DNA from: Bradyrhizobium sp. CER78
GTDB lineage: Bacteria > Pseudomonadota > Alphaproteobacteria > Rhizobiales > Xanthobacteraceae
Length of the DNA: 64,000 nucleotides
Reading direction: 5' to 3'
Assembly: GCF_029846235.1 (NCBI RefSeq)
Contig: NZ_JARVWP010000010.1
Coordinates: 1-64,000 of the forward strand
The notes beneath the pieces are model-generated. The model was given only the letters and a program-made list of their open reading frames with translations, did no database searches and was not told the origin of the DNA. The stretch's first letter is position 1. Every line of letters begins with the position of its first letter. Made by a program: the position numbers and the translations under genes. This document shows positions 57,830 to 64,000 of the stretch, in pieces.

Positions 57830-59002
57830 ATGAACTGTAGCGCGGAGAAAGCAAGCCGAAAATGGCCTGATGGCGCGTTTCGCCGCGGGGGTGCGGCAAT
57901 GGTTACCGCCGTCGCTGCGCTGCTTTGCCTTTTGCTTTCCCTTGGTATGCAAGCGGGGCCCGCGCAGGCTGCCCGCGGCGCGCCCACCTTTCCGTGGGAC
58001 GATCTGTTCGGCACCCGGCTGCAACGGTCGCACAAGGCGGTCCGCCGTTCCGCGGTGCCGCTGCCGAAGCCACGCCCTGCTGACGCGCCTGCTGCAGCCG
58101 AGCCCGAGCCGCCGGCGGCCGAGACGCAGCCTCCGGCCGCGCCTGCCGAGGCTGCCAAGCCCAGCGAGGCGGCGAAACCTGCCGAAGCAGCCAACCCGGC
58201 CGAGCCTCCCAAGCCGCGGCTTTCGGCCTGCCGGCAGGCGCTCACCGAGGAGATCGCGATCGCGCCGAGCATTCCGGATATCCACGGCGCCGGCGGCTGC
58301 GGCGGCGAGGATCTGGTGCGGCTCGAGGCCATCGTGCTGCCGGACAAGCGCAAGGTCGCGGTCAAGCCGGCGGCGATCCTCCGCTGCAAGATGGCAAGTG
58401 CGGTCGCCGACTGGGTCCGCACCGACATCGCGCCGCTGGCGCTGCGCGTCGGGGGCGGGATCAGCAATCTCGACAATTTCGACTCGTTCGAGTGCCGCGG
58501 CCGCAACCGTGTTGTCGGCGCGCAGCTCTCCGAGCATGGCCGCGCCAATGCGCTCGACGTGCGCGCGTTCGGTCTTGCCAACGGCAAGTCGATCTCGCTG
58601 ACCGACCGCAGCGTGCCGCGTGATCTGCGCGAGACCGTGCTGCATTCGGTCTGCGCCCGCTTCTCCACGGTGCTCGGTCCGGGCTCGGACTGGTACCACG
58701 AGGACCACATCCATCTCGACCTCGCCGAGCGCCGCAACAACTTCCGGATCTGCCAGTGGAACGTGTACGACCCGCTGCCCCAGGTCGCGCCGCTGCTGCC
58801 GGCCGAGCGCCCCGAAGAGGCGCCGCCGCGCGAGGTCGCCGCCAAATCGGAGGCATCCAGGCCGGACGCCGCCAAGGCCGACCACGGCAAGGCCGATGAG
58901 CCGGATGCGGCGCAATCAGATGATGCGGCGGCCGCACCCAAGGGCGCGCCGGAGACCAAGCCGCCGCCAACAAAAAAGCGCCGGCAAAGCCGGCGCCTTT
59001 GA
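57830..59002 (+). CDS. exported extensin-family (DUF) protein
   Basis: A 390-residue protein with an N-terminal signal region ending near residue 48 ('LLCLLLSLGMQAGPAQA'). Start ATG 57830 is kept, though ATG 57899 is also credible. A Pro/Ala/Glu-rich linker (about 75-125) leads to the extensin-like C-terminal domain (about 130-310) with conserved Cys, 'LRVGGGISNLDNFDSFECRG', 'EHGRANALDVRAFGL' and 'DWYHEDHIHLDLAERRNNFRICQW'; the H-x-x-H-D-type residues suggest a peptidoglycan peptidase-like fold. The last codons coincide with a terminator hairpin that serves the convergent gene. Confidence 0.82.
   Translation: MNCSAEKASRKWPDGAFRRGGAAMVTAVAALLCLLLSLGMQAGPAQAARGAPTFPWDDLFGTRLQRSHKAVRRSAVPLPKPRPADAPAAAEPEPPAAETQPPAAPAEAAKPSEAAKPAEAANPAEPPKPRLSACRQALTEEIAIAPSIPDIHGAGGCGGEDLVRLEAIVLPDKRKVAVKPAAILRCKMASAVADWVRTDIAPLALRVGGGISNLDNFDSFECRGRNRVVGAQLSEHGRANALDVRAFGLANGKSISLTDRSVPRDLRETVLHSVCARFSTVLGPGSDWYHEDHIHLDLAERRNNFRICQWNVYDPLPQVAPLLPAERPEEAPPREVAAKSEASRPDAAKADHGKADEPDAAQSDDAAAAPKGAPETKPPPTKKRRQSRRL
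58972..59000 (-). terminator. strong terminator serving the convergent L,D-transpeptidase gene
   Basis: GCGCCGGC (58978-58985), AAA, GCCGGCGC (58989-58996). On the minus strand the stem is followed by TTTTTT (58977-58972), an ideal terminator for the gene ending at 59026. On the plus strand the same stem lies inside the last codons of the extensin-family gene. Confidence 0.85.
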
Positions 59003-59025
59003 TCGCGGTTGCGATGTGATTGAGA

Positions 59026-59703
59026 TCAGTAGGGGACGTTGCCGCCGCCCTGCAGCGCCATCTGCGGCTTGTAGGGCGAGTCGCCGTGCTTCGGCTCCAG
59101 CACCACGACGATGGTGCCGAGCTTGACGCGGTTGTAGAGGTCGATGACGTCCTCGTTGGTCATGCGGATGCAGCCCGAGGAGATCGACGAGCCGATATAT
59201 TCCGGCTGGTTGGTGCCGTGGATGCGGAACAGCGTGTCCTTGCCGCCCGAGTAGAGATACATCGCGCGCGAGCCCATCGGATTGTCCGGACCGGGCGCCA
59301 CGAAGGTCGGAACGCCGAGGCGCGAGATCTCGCCGGGGGTCGGGTGCCATGCCGGCCATTCGGTCATGCTGCCGACCTTGGCAATGCCGGACCAGGCCAT
59401 GGCTTCTTCGCCGACGGTGATGCCGTAGCGGATCGCCTTGCCGTCGTTCAGCACGTAATAGAGGTAATGGTTGTCGGAATCGACCACGATCGAGCCGGGG
59501 GCTTCCTTGCGGTGATACTCGACGATGGCGCGGCGGAACGGTTCAGCCACCGGCGTCTTGACGTAGGTGGTCTTGGCCAGGAGTTCCTTGTCACGCGGCT
59601 TGAAGGCAGCAGTATTGGTTGCCTCGTAGGTCGTGGCCTGCATGCAGCCCGACAACATCAGACCCGCGGCCAGGATCCCGAAGGTAACTTTGAGCGACGA
59701 CAT
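59026..59703 (-). CDS. L,D-transpeptidase (YkuD family)
   Basis: A 225-residue exported L,D-transpeptidase. The signal peptide ends in a lipobox-like 'LMLSGCMQ' near residue 19, so it may be a lipoprotein. The YkuD motif is complete: 'HGTNQPEYIGSSISSGCIRM' near residues 168-187, with catalytic Cys. The protein cross-links peptidoglycan in the periplasm by 3-3 bonds or attaches outer-membrane proteins. It is tail-to-tail with an extensin-like peptidoglycan-linked gene, making a small envelope pair. Confidence 0.93.
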   Translation of the reverse strand: MSSLKVTFGILAAGLMLSGCMQATTYEATNTAAFKPRDKELLAKTTYVKTPVAEPFRRAIVEYHRKEAPGSIVVDSDNHYLYYVLNDGKAIRYGITVGEEAMAWSGIAKVGSMTEWPAWHPTPGEISRLGVPTFVAPGPDNPMGSRAMYLYSGGKDTLFRIHGTNQPEYIGSSISSGCIRMTNEDVIDLYNRVKLGTIVVVLEPKHGDSPYKPQMALQGGGNVPY

Positions 59704-60042
59704 GATTACATTCCAATCGAAAATCCGCGCTCAAAAGCGCCAACATTACGCCCCAAACGCCACGATTCCATGAGGGGCATTATTGCCTGAAAGCCGCCAT
59801 TCTTCCCAGACTTTAGATGGCTTTCCCGCATCGCGGGACGTGATCTGTGGCTTTTTTGCCGCAACTGTTCTGGCGTGGGTCGATTTTTTGTGCAAACAGG
59901 CAACGGTCGTCGAGTTGGATCTCCTTCACTGCCACCCGGCTGCCACAAATATGGACGCCCGGTAAATGCCCCGGTCATGAAGCGCCAGCCAGAATCGCGC
60001 TAAGTCGGCGGGTCCTGCCAGCCCTGTTTTGTGGAGTTCCTG
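59704..60042. other. 339-bp divergent gap between L,D-transpeptidase and corA
   Basis: No gene is supported. A TCCCGC/ATC/GCGGGA hairpin lies at 59824-59838 and T-rich runs at 59852-59858 and 59894-59899. Both promoters must be here; none is assigned. The corA Shine-Dalgarno GGAG is at 60033-60036. Confidence 0.5.
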
Positions 60043-61020
60043 ATGCTGTCGGTGTTCGTTCCCTCCGATTCTTCGCTGAAGAAGGCCGCCGCCAGCGACC
60101 TCGGCGCGCTGCCGGAGGGCGCGGTCTGGGTCGATCTGGTGAACCCGACCGTCGAGGAGGACCGGGCCGTCGAGAGGCTCGCGGGGATCGCGGTTCCGAC
60201 CCGGGAGGACATGCAGGAGATCGAAATCTCGAGCCGCCTCTACATCGAGAACAGCGCCCGCTACATGACCGCGACGCTGATGTGCCAGTCTGACACCGAC
60301 ATGCCGCGCACCACGGCGGTCACCTTCATCCTGACCAGCCATCGGCTGGTGACGGTGCGCTACGACCTGCCGAAGCCGTTTGCGCTGGTCGAGAACAAGC
60401 TGGCCCGCGCCTGCTCCCCCGGCATCACCGGCGAGCAGGTGCTGATGGAACTGCTGGATGCCGTGATCGACCGTTGCGCGGACCTCCTGGAGCGCTGCGG
60501 GGCCGACATCGACCAGGTCTCCCACGACATCTTCGAGCCGGAGAGCGAGCGTCACGGCCACGCCAAGCAATATTCGCAGATCCTGATCGCGATCGGCCGC
60601 AAGGGCGACCTGACCTCGAAGGTGCGCGAAAGCCTGGTCTCGATCGGCCGCCTCGTCACCTTCCTCTCGGCGATCGTGGAAGGCGTGAAATGGTCCAAGG
60701 ACATGCGCGAGCAGCTCAAGACCATGCAGCGTGACGTCGCCTCCCTGACCGATCACGCCTCCTATCTCTCCAACAAGATCACCTTCGTGCTCGACGCCAT
60801 GCTCGGCGTGGTCAATCTGGAACAGAACAACATCATCAAGCTGTTCTCGGTGATGGCGGTGGTCCTGATGCCACCGACGCTGATTGCCTCGATCTACGGC
60901 ATGAATTTCAAGGTGATGCCGGAACTCGAATGGGTGAACGGCTATCCGTTGGCGCTGGTCGGCATGCTCGCGGCAGCGATCGTGCCGTACTGGATCTTCA
61001 AGTGGAAAAAGTGGCTGTAG
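60043..61020 (+). CDS. corA: magnesium/cobalt transporter CorA
   Basis: A 325-residue CorA. ATG 60043 follows GGAG with six bases spacing; GTG 60031 is in frame but would start in the ribosome-binding site. A large N-terminal cytosolic funnel domain precedes two C-terminal helices, the first ending in the signature 'SIYGMNFKVMPE' (G-M-N near residue 286) and the second being 'YPLALVGMLAAAIVPYWIF'. The pentamer imports Mg2+. The terminal 'KWKKWL' is usual. A short GC stem with T tract at 61036-61055 may terminate it. Confidence 0.93.
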   Translation: MLSVFVPSDSSLKKAAASDLGALPEGAVWVDLVNPTVEEDRAVERLAGIAVPTREDMQEIEISSRLYIENSARYMTATLMCQSDTDMPRTTAVTFILTSHRLVTVRYDLPKPFALVENKLARACSPGITGEQVLMELLDAVIDRCADLLERCGADIDQVSHDIFEPESERHGHAKQYSQILIAIGRKGDLTSKVRESLVSIGRLVTFLSAIVEGVKWSKDMREQLKTMQRDVASLTDHASYLSNKITFVLDAMLGVVNLEQNNIIKLFSVMAVVLMPPTLIASIYGMNFKVMPELEWVNGYPLALVGMLAAAIVPYWIFKWKKWL

Positions 61021-61035
61021 AGCAGTTCCATACGT

Positions 61036-61055
61036 CGCGTTTTGGGACGCGCTTT
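61036..61055 (+). terminator. possible corA terminator
   Basis: CGCGT (61036-61040), loop TTTGGG, ACGCG (61047-61051), then CTTTTC. A weak 5-bp stem with a short T tract 15 bp after the corA stop. Confidence 0.35.
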
Positions 61056-61151
61056 TCTGCCTTATTTCCTCTCCTAAAATTTGAGCGTTGCGCTGAACGT
61101 TTGGGCGAAACTTGTCTGCGATAACGCCTGCCTCGAAGCCGGAGGACAGCA

Positions 61152-61373
61152 ATGGTTGAGAAGATCATAACGCCACGGCGTAACGTCATCGACTTTGCGC
61201 GCTATCAACAGGACCGCGCAGCAGGCAAGGTGCAGGCGATCTCGCCGAGACTTTGCCGTTACTGTGACGCTGCGCTGCTTGATGGCGAGGACGAAGACGA
61301 CTGCTCCAGCGCGCTGAATGACGTCGCGCTGCGGCGGACTGAGAAGAAGTCGCGTCGATTCTATGCGGACTAA
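61152..61373 (+). CDS. small hypothetical protein
   Basis: A 73-residue basic protein, ATG 61152, with a strong GGAGG about six bases upstream. It contains 'NVIDFARYQQDRAAGK', a C-R-Y-C pair in 'SPRLCRYCDAALLDGEDED' and a charged tail 'LRRTEKKSRRF'. The two Cys (C35, C38) and C51 could bind metal, but the pattern is incomplete for a zinc ribbon. No signal peptide. The good ribosome-binding site supports a real gene. Confidence 0.6.
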   Translation: MVEKIITPRRNVIDFARYQQDRAAGKVQAISPRLCRYCDAALLDGEDEDDCSSALNDVALRRTEKKSRRFYAD

Positions 61374-61505
61374 AGGCTGAGGCCTTCTGGAGGCAGAAGC
61401 CTCGTCTGCGTCGTTACGCCTGCCATCGAAGCAATCCCTGCACTACGGCCGCGGCGGCGGCCGGGATCGCCTCGAACCTCTTCCCCCGAACATCCAAGCC
61501 AAAGC

Positions 61506-62258
61506 TCAGACGTGCTGGCCACCATTGATGTGGATCTCGGCGCCGTTCACGTACGAGCTGGTTTCCGTGCACAGCACGTAGATGATCTTGGCGACCTCGT
61601 CCGGGGTGCCGAGGCGATGCATCGGGATTTGCTGATCGACGATCTTCTCGGTGCCGGGCGACAGGATCGAGGTATCGATCTCACCCGGGGCGATCGCGTT
61701 GACGCGAACGCCGACGCGGCCGAAGTCCGACGCCATCTCGCGCGTCAGTGCCGCGAGCGCCGCCTTCGACGTCGCGTAGGCCGCGCCGGCAAACGGATGC
61801 ACGCGCGAGCCGGCGATCGAGGTGACGTTCACCACCGCGCCCTTGGCATGCTTCAATTCCTCGATCAGCCCGCGCGCGATCATGATCGGCGCGAAGAAGT
61901 TGACGTGGAAAACATGGGTCCAGGTCTCGATGTCGGTGTCCATGGTGCCGAGCCGGCCGCCGCCCACGGCCTTCGGCGAGATCGCGGCATTGTTGACCAG
62001 CGCATGCAACTCATCATTGTCCAGCCGCTGCCGGATCTCCGAGATCGCGCGCACGGTGTCGTCATGGCTGCCGAGGTCGACCTCGATGTGATCTTCCGGC
62101 CCGGCGCCCCAGGGGCAGACCTCCGGAAACGCATGCCGCGAGAGGGTGATGACGCGCCAGCCGGCGGATGAGAACCGGATCGCGGTGGCATGGCCGATGC
62201 CGCGGCTCGCGCCGGTCAGGAGCAGCGTGCGCCGCGGTGCATTGGAGGGGCGGGTCAT
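61506..62258 (-). CDS. short-chain dehydrogenase/reductase
   Basis: A 250-residue SDR. The cofactor motif 'LLTGASRGIGHATAIRF' is at residues 13-29, 'NNAAIS' follows, and the catalytic residues are Ser in 'NVTSIAGSRVHPFAG' and Tyr/Lys in 'AAYATSKAAL' (about 160-169). It ends 'YVNGAEIHINGGQHV'. A glucose-1-dehydrogenase/FabG-like enzyme of unknown substrate. It stands alone between the small gene at 61152 and the pdxH gene. Confidence 0.87.
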   Translation of the reverse strand: MTRPSNAPRRTLLLTGASRGIGHATAIRFSSAGWRVITLSRHAFPEVCPWGAGPEDHIEVDLGSHDDTVRAISEIRQRLDNDELHALVNNAAISPKAVGGGRLGTMDTDIETWTHVFHVNFFAPIMIARGLIEELKHAKGAVVNVTSIAGSRVHPFAGAAYATSKAALAALTREMASDFGRVGVRVNAIAPGEIDTSILSPGTEKIVDQQIPMHRLGTPDEVAKIIYVLCTETSSYVNGAEIHINGGQHV

Positions 62259-62404
62259 CGATGGTTTCTTTCGTTTTCGCCATGCGCGGCACCGTGCCGG
62301 GCATCGACGTCTTCGAACGAAGAGGGATCAGGACGTCGATGGCCGGGTCATCTTACACGAAGACGCGCTTCGCGCTTTCGCCCTTCCATGACAGTCGCGG
62401 GTTT

Positions 62405-63046
62405 TCAGGGATAGAGCCGCAGCTTCGACCATGCGCGACCTTCGTCATCGCGGCGGAATTCGATGCGGTCGTGCAGGCGGAACGGGCGGTCGTGCCAGAA
62501 CTCGAAGCGCTGCGGCGTGATCCGCCAGCCGCTCCAGCCCGGCGGCCGCGGCACCTCGCCGATGACATACTTCGCGCCGACCTTGGCGATCGCCTGCTCG
62601 AAGGCGAAGCGGCTCTCGAGCGGCTGCGATTGCTTGCTGGCCCAGGCGCCGATCTGCGCCTGCTTCGGCCGCGTGGCGAAATAGGCGTCGGCCTCGGCAT
62701 CGGCGACCTGCGTCACCGGCCCGCGGATGCGCACCTGGCGGCGCAGCGATTTCCAGTGAAACAGTAAAGCGGCCTTAGGATTTGCGGCCAATTCGCGGCC
62801 CTTGGCGCTCGCAATGTGGCTGTAGAACACGAAGCCGTCGGCATCGAAGCCCTTCATCAGCACCATCCGCACGTCGGGCAGCCCGTCGGCATCGACGGTC
62901 GCGAGCGCCATCGCGTTCGGATCGTTCGGCTCGGACTTGACCGCTTCCGCAAACCATTCAGCGAACAGGGCGAACGGCTCCTCCGCCGCGGTGAAATCAC
63001 CCGATGTTAACGGTGTCGGGTGTTTGATGGAGGTCGTGTCGGTCAT
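62405..63046 (-). CDS. pdxH: pyridoxamine 5'-phosphate oxidase
   Basis: A 213-residue PdxH. FMN and substrate motifs: 'NAMALATVDADGLPDVRMVLMKGFD' (split across about residues 44-69), 'SHIASAKGRELAANPKAALLFHW' and 'QVRIRG'. The C-terminal 'GWRITPQRFEFWHDRPFRLHDRIEF' and 'WSKLRLYP' are diagnostic. It makes pyridoxal 5'-phosphate from pyridoxine or pyridoxamine phosphate. ATG 63046 is clear. Its promoter probably lies around the palindrome at 63095. Distinguish from the PNPOx-like protein at 27558. Confidence 0.94.
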   Translation of the reverse strand: MTDTTSIKHPTPLTSGDFTAAEEPFALFAEWFAEAVKSEPNDPNAMALATVDADGLPDVRMVLMKGFDADGFVFYSHIASAKGRELAANPKAALLFHWKSLRRQVRIRGPVTQVADAEADAYFATRPKQAQIGAWASKQSQPLESRFAFEQAIAKVGAKYVIGEVPRPPGWSGWRITPQRFEFWHDRPFRLHDRIEFRRDDEGRAWSKLRLYP

Positions 63047-63061
63047 GTCAGGAGTCCCGAT

Positions 63062-63577
63062 TTGCGTTCGCCCGCGTCCGAGAGCGCGTTACTAGCCCTA
63101 TATAGGGCATGGGGGCGCGTTGGCCTATCGGCGATCCACCCCGCGGGCGCGGTGGTGACATTGATCCTGATCGGCGTCGGCGCCAGCGGCTGCAGCCTGT
63201 CGCGCACCGATGCCTTCGCCAAGATGGACGACAAGGATGTGACCGGTTCGATCAGCCCGACCCAAGTCAATTCGACCCAGGTCAGTGCCGTGATGCCGAC
63301 CGACAGCGATCTCGCCTTTGCCCGCAACGCGGCCTCCGACGTGCTGACCAAGGGCGACAAGGATTCCAGCCAGCCCTGGGAAAATCCCGAGACCGGCGCG
63401 CGCGGCTCGGTGACGCCGCTCGCCCAGGCCTATTCGGGCGAGGACGGCAGGACATGCCGGGATTTCCTCGCCAGCTATGTCAATGGAGCCACCGAGAGCT
63501 GGCTGCAGGGAGCCGCCTGCAAGGCTGGACAGGGACGGTGGGAAATCCATAGTTTGAAGCCTTGGAGAAAGTCCTGA
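63062..63577 (+). CDS. probable lipoprotein, RT0821/Lpp0805-type surface protein
   Basis: A 171-residue protein. The start is uncertain: TTG 63062 is chosen because AGGAG (63050-63054) is seven bases upstream; GTG 63020 and GTGs at 63152/63155 are alternatives. A hydrophobic stretch ends in the lipobox-like 'LILIGVGASGCSLS', so the Cys is probably lipidated. The mature part contains 'DVTGSISPTQ', 'WENPETGARGSVTPLAQAY', 'CRDFLASYVNGATESWLQGAAC' and 'GRWEIHSLKPW', the C-terminal pattern of 17-kDa surface antigen-like proteins. Envelope function unknown. Confidence 0.68.
   Translation: MRSPASESALLALYRAWGRVGLSAIHPAGAVVTLILIGVGASGCSLSRTDAFAKMDDKDVTGSISPTQVNSTQVSAVMPTDSDLAFARNAASDVLTKGDKDSSQPWENPETGARGSVTPLAQAYSGEDGRTCRDFLASYVNGATESWLQGAACKAGQGRWEIHSLKPWRKS
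63095..63108. promoter_or_regulatory. 14-bp palindrome in the pdxH / lipoprotein promoter region
   Basis: GCCCTATATAGGGC is a perfect palindrome 49 bp upstream of the pdxH start. The TATATA core could serve as a -10 for either direction. If it drives the plus-strand gene, translation must start downstream, at 63152 or 63155. Confidence 0.4.
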
Positions 63578-63701
63578 GAGTTCCGGCAGAAGCCGGTACT
63601 GGCCTAGTTGCAAAAATGCCACTGAGCCCCCACATGAAGGTAAAGTGGGCCCGGATGGGTTCCCGGCCAGGACTGATTTTCCCGTGAAGGAGACGTGACG
63701 G

Positions 63702-64000
63702 ATGCGCGACCCCTATGAGGTCTTGGGGGTGCAGCGGAGCGCCAGCGCTGCGACGATCAAGAGCGCTTATCGCAAGCTCGCCAAGAAGCATCACCCTGAC
63801 AACAACAAGAACGACCCGAAGGCGGCGGCCCGCTTTGCGGAGATCAACACGGCCAACGAGATCATCGGCGACGAGGACAAGCGCAAGCAGTTCGACCGCG
63901 GCGAGATCGATGCCGAGGGCAAGCCGCGCTTCCAGGGTTTCCCCGGCGGTGGCGCCGGCGGCCGTGCCGGTCCGGGCGGCGGCTTCGAGTACAGCTTCCG
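63702..64000 (+). CDS. DnaJ-domain protein, start of gene (cut by window end)
   Basis: The first 99 codons of a gene that runs off the right edge; ATG 63702 after AAGGAG (63687-63692). Residues 1-65 are a J domain: 'DPYEVLGVQRSASAATIKSAY', then the Hsp70-stimulating H-P-D at 31-33 ('KKHHPDNN'), ending 'KRKQFDRGEID'. A glycine/phenylalanine-rich stretch begins near 78. This is the N-terminus of a DnaJ or CbpA/DnaJ-like cochaperone; the missing part would show whether a zinc domain is present. Confidence 0.9.
   Translation, partial: MRDPYEVLGVQRSASAATIKSAYRKLAKKHHPDNNKNDPKAAARFAEINTANEIIGDEDKRKQFDRGEIDAEGKPRFQGFPGGGAGGRAGPGGGFEYSF

Overview
The window reads as a contiguous chromosomal piece of a high-GC alphaproteobacterium, most likely Bradyrhizobium or a close relative. 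The reasons are the gene families (a second HemC of the 'IGTRKSAMALAQ' type, small secreted proteins ending in a W-P-C-R-x-G-G-I-C-N-W motif, CorA, DUF1499 and DUF3124 proteins), the strong GC3 bias that opens long false ORFs antisense to real genes, and several families of palindromic intergenic repeats. Species assignment is inference. About 60 protein genes are supported. No rRNA, tRNA, CRISPR array, transposase or prophage gene was seen.

Layout. 1-6.5 kb: a RidA-fold protein, then an apparent operon of a Tat-exported flavin amine oxidase, a c-type cytochrome, an exported RidA, an exported M20 peptidase, an aspartate-dehydrogenase-like protein and nicotinamidase. 6.5-10.6 kb: a HemC paralogue, then a Rieske oxygenase/crotonase pair divergent from a LysR regulator with a perfect 19-bp palindrome between them. 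10.6-27.5 kb: a phosphonate (C-P lyase) region in three units. These are a minus-strand unit (hexapeptide acetyltransferase, PhnM paralogue, 2H phosphoesterase), phnCDE1E2, and phnF divergent from phnGHIJKLMN; a Na/Pi cotransporter and two small genes lie between. 27.5-35.2 kb: a flavin-binding split-barrel protein, a SulP transporter, a TetR regulator and an RND efflux pair. 35.3-42 kb: an SDR / carboxymuconolactone-decarboxylase-like / MaoC-like unit divergent from a 1157-residue indolepyruvate:ferredoxin oxidoreductase. 42-51 kb: PhoD, an aldo/keto reductase, small secreted proteins, an exported amidohydrolase, an aminotransferase, DUF3124 and a Kef-type antiporter. 51-64 kb: RibB with a degenerate second domain, glutaryl-CoA dehydrogenase, an MBL hydrolase, DUF1499, an acyl-CoA ligase, an extensin-family protein, an L,D-transpeptidase, CorA, an SDR, PdxH, a lipoprotein and the start of a DnaJ-domain gene.

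How it fits together. The centre is a phosphorus-scavenging region. It has an uptake ABC system, the whole C-P lyase core, ribose-phosphate handling (two PhnM, PhnN), a 2H phosphoesterase that could stand in for the absent PhnP, a Na/Pi cotransporter and, 16 kb on, a Tat-exported PhoD. Heptamers resembling PhoB half-sites at 11-bp spacing lie upstream of phnG, phnC, the acetyltransferase/PhnM unit and phoD. The phnG promoter also carries a perfect 14+14 bp inverted repeat that is the natural PhnF operator. The most unusual non-phosphorus proposal is a periplasmic amine-oxidation module: flavoenzyme, cytochrome c electron acceptor and exported RidA to hydrolyse the imine product.

Limits: product names come from motif and family recognition by eye. 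No database search, promoter model or folding program was run.
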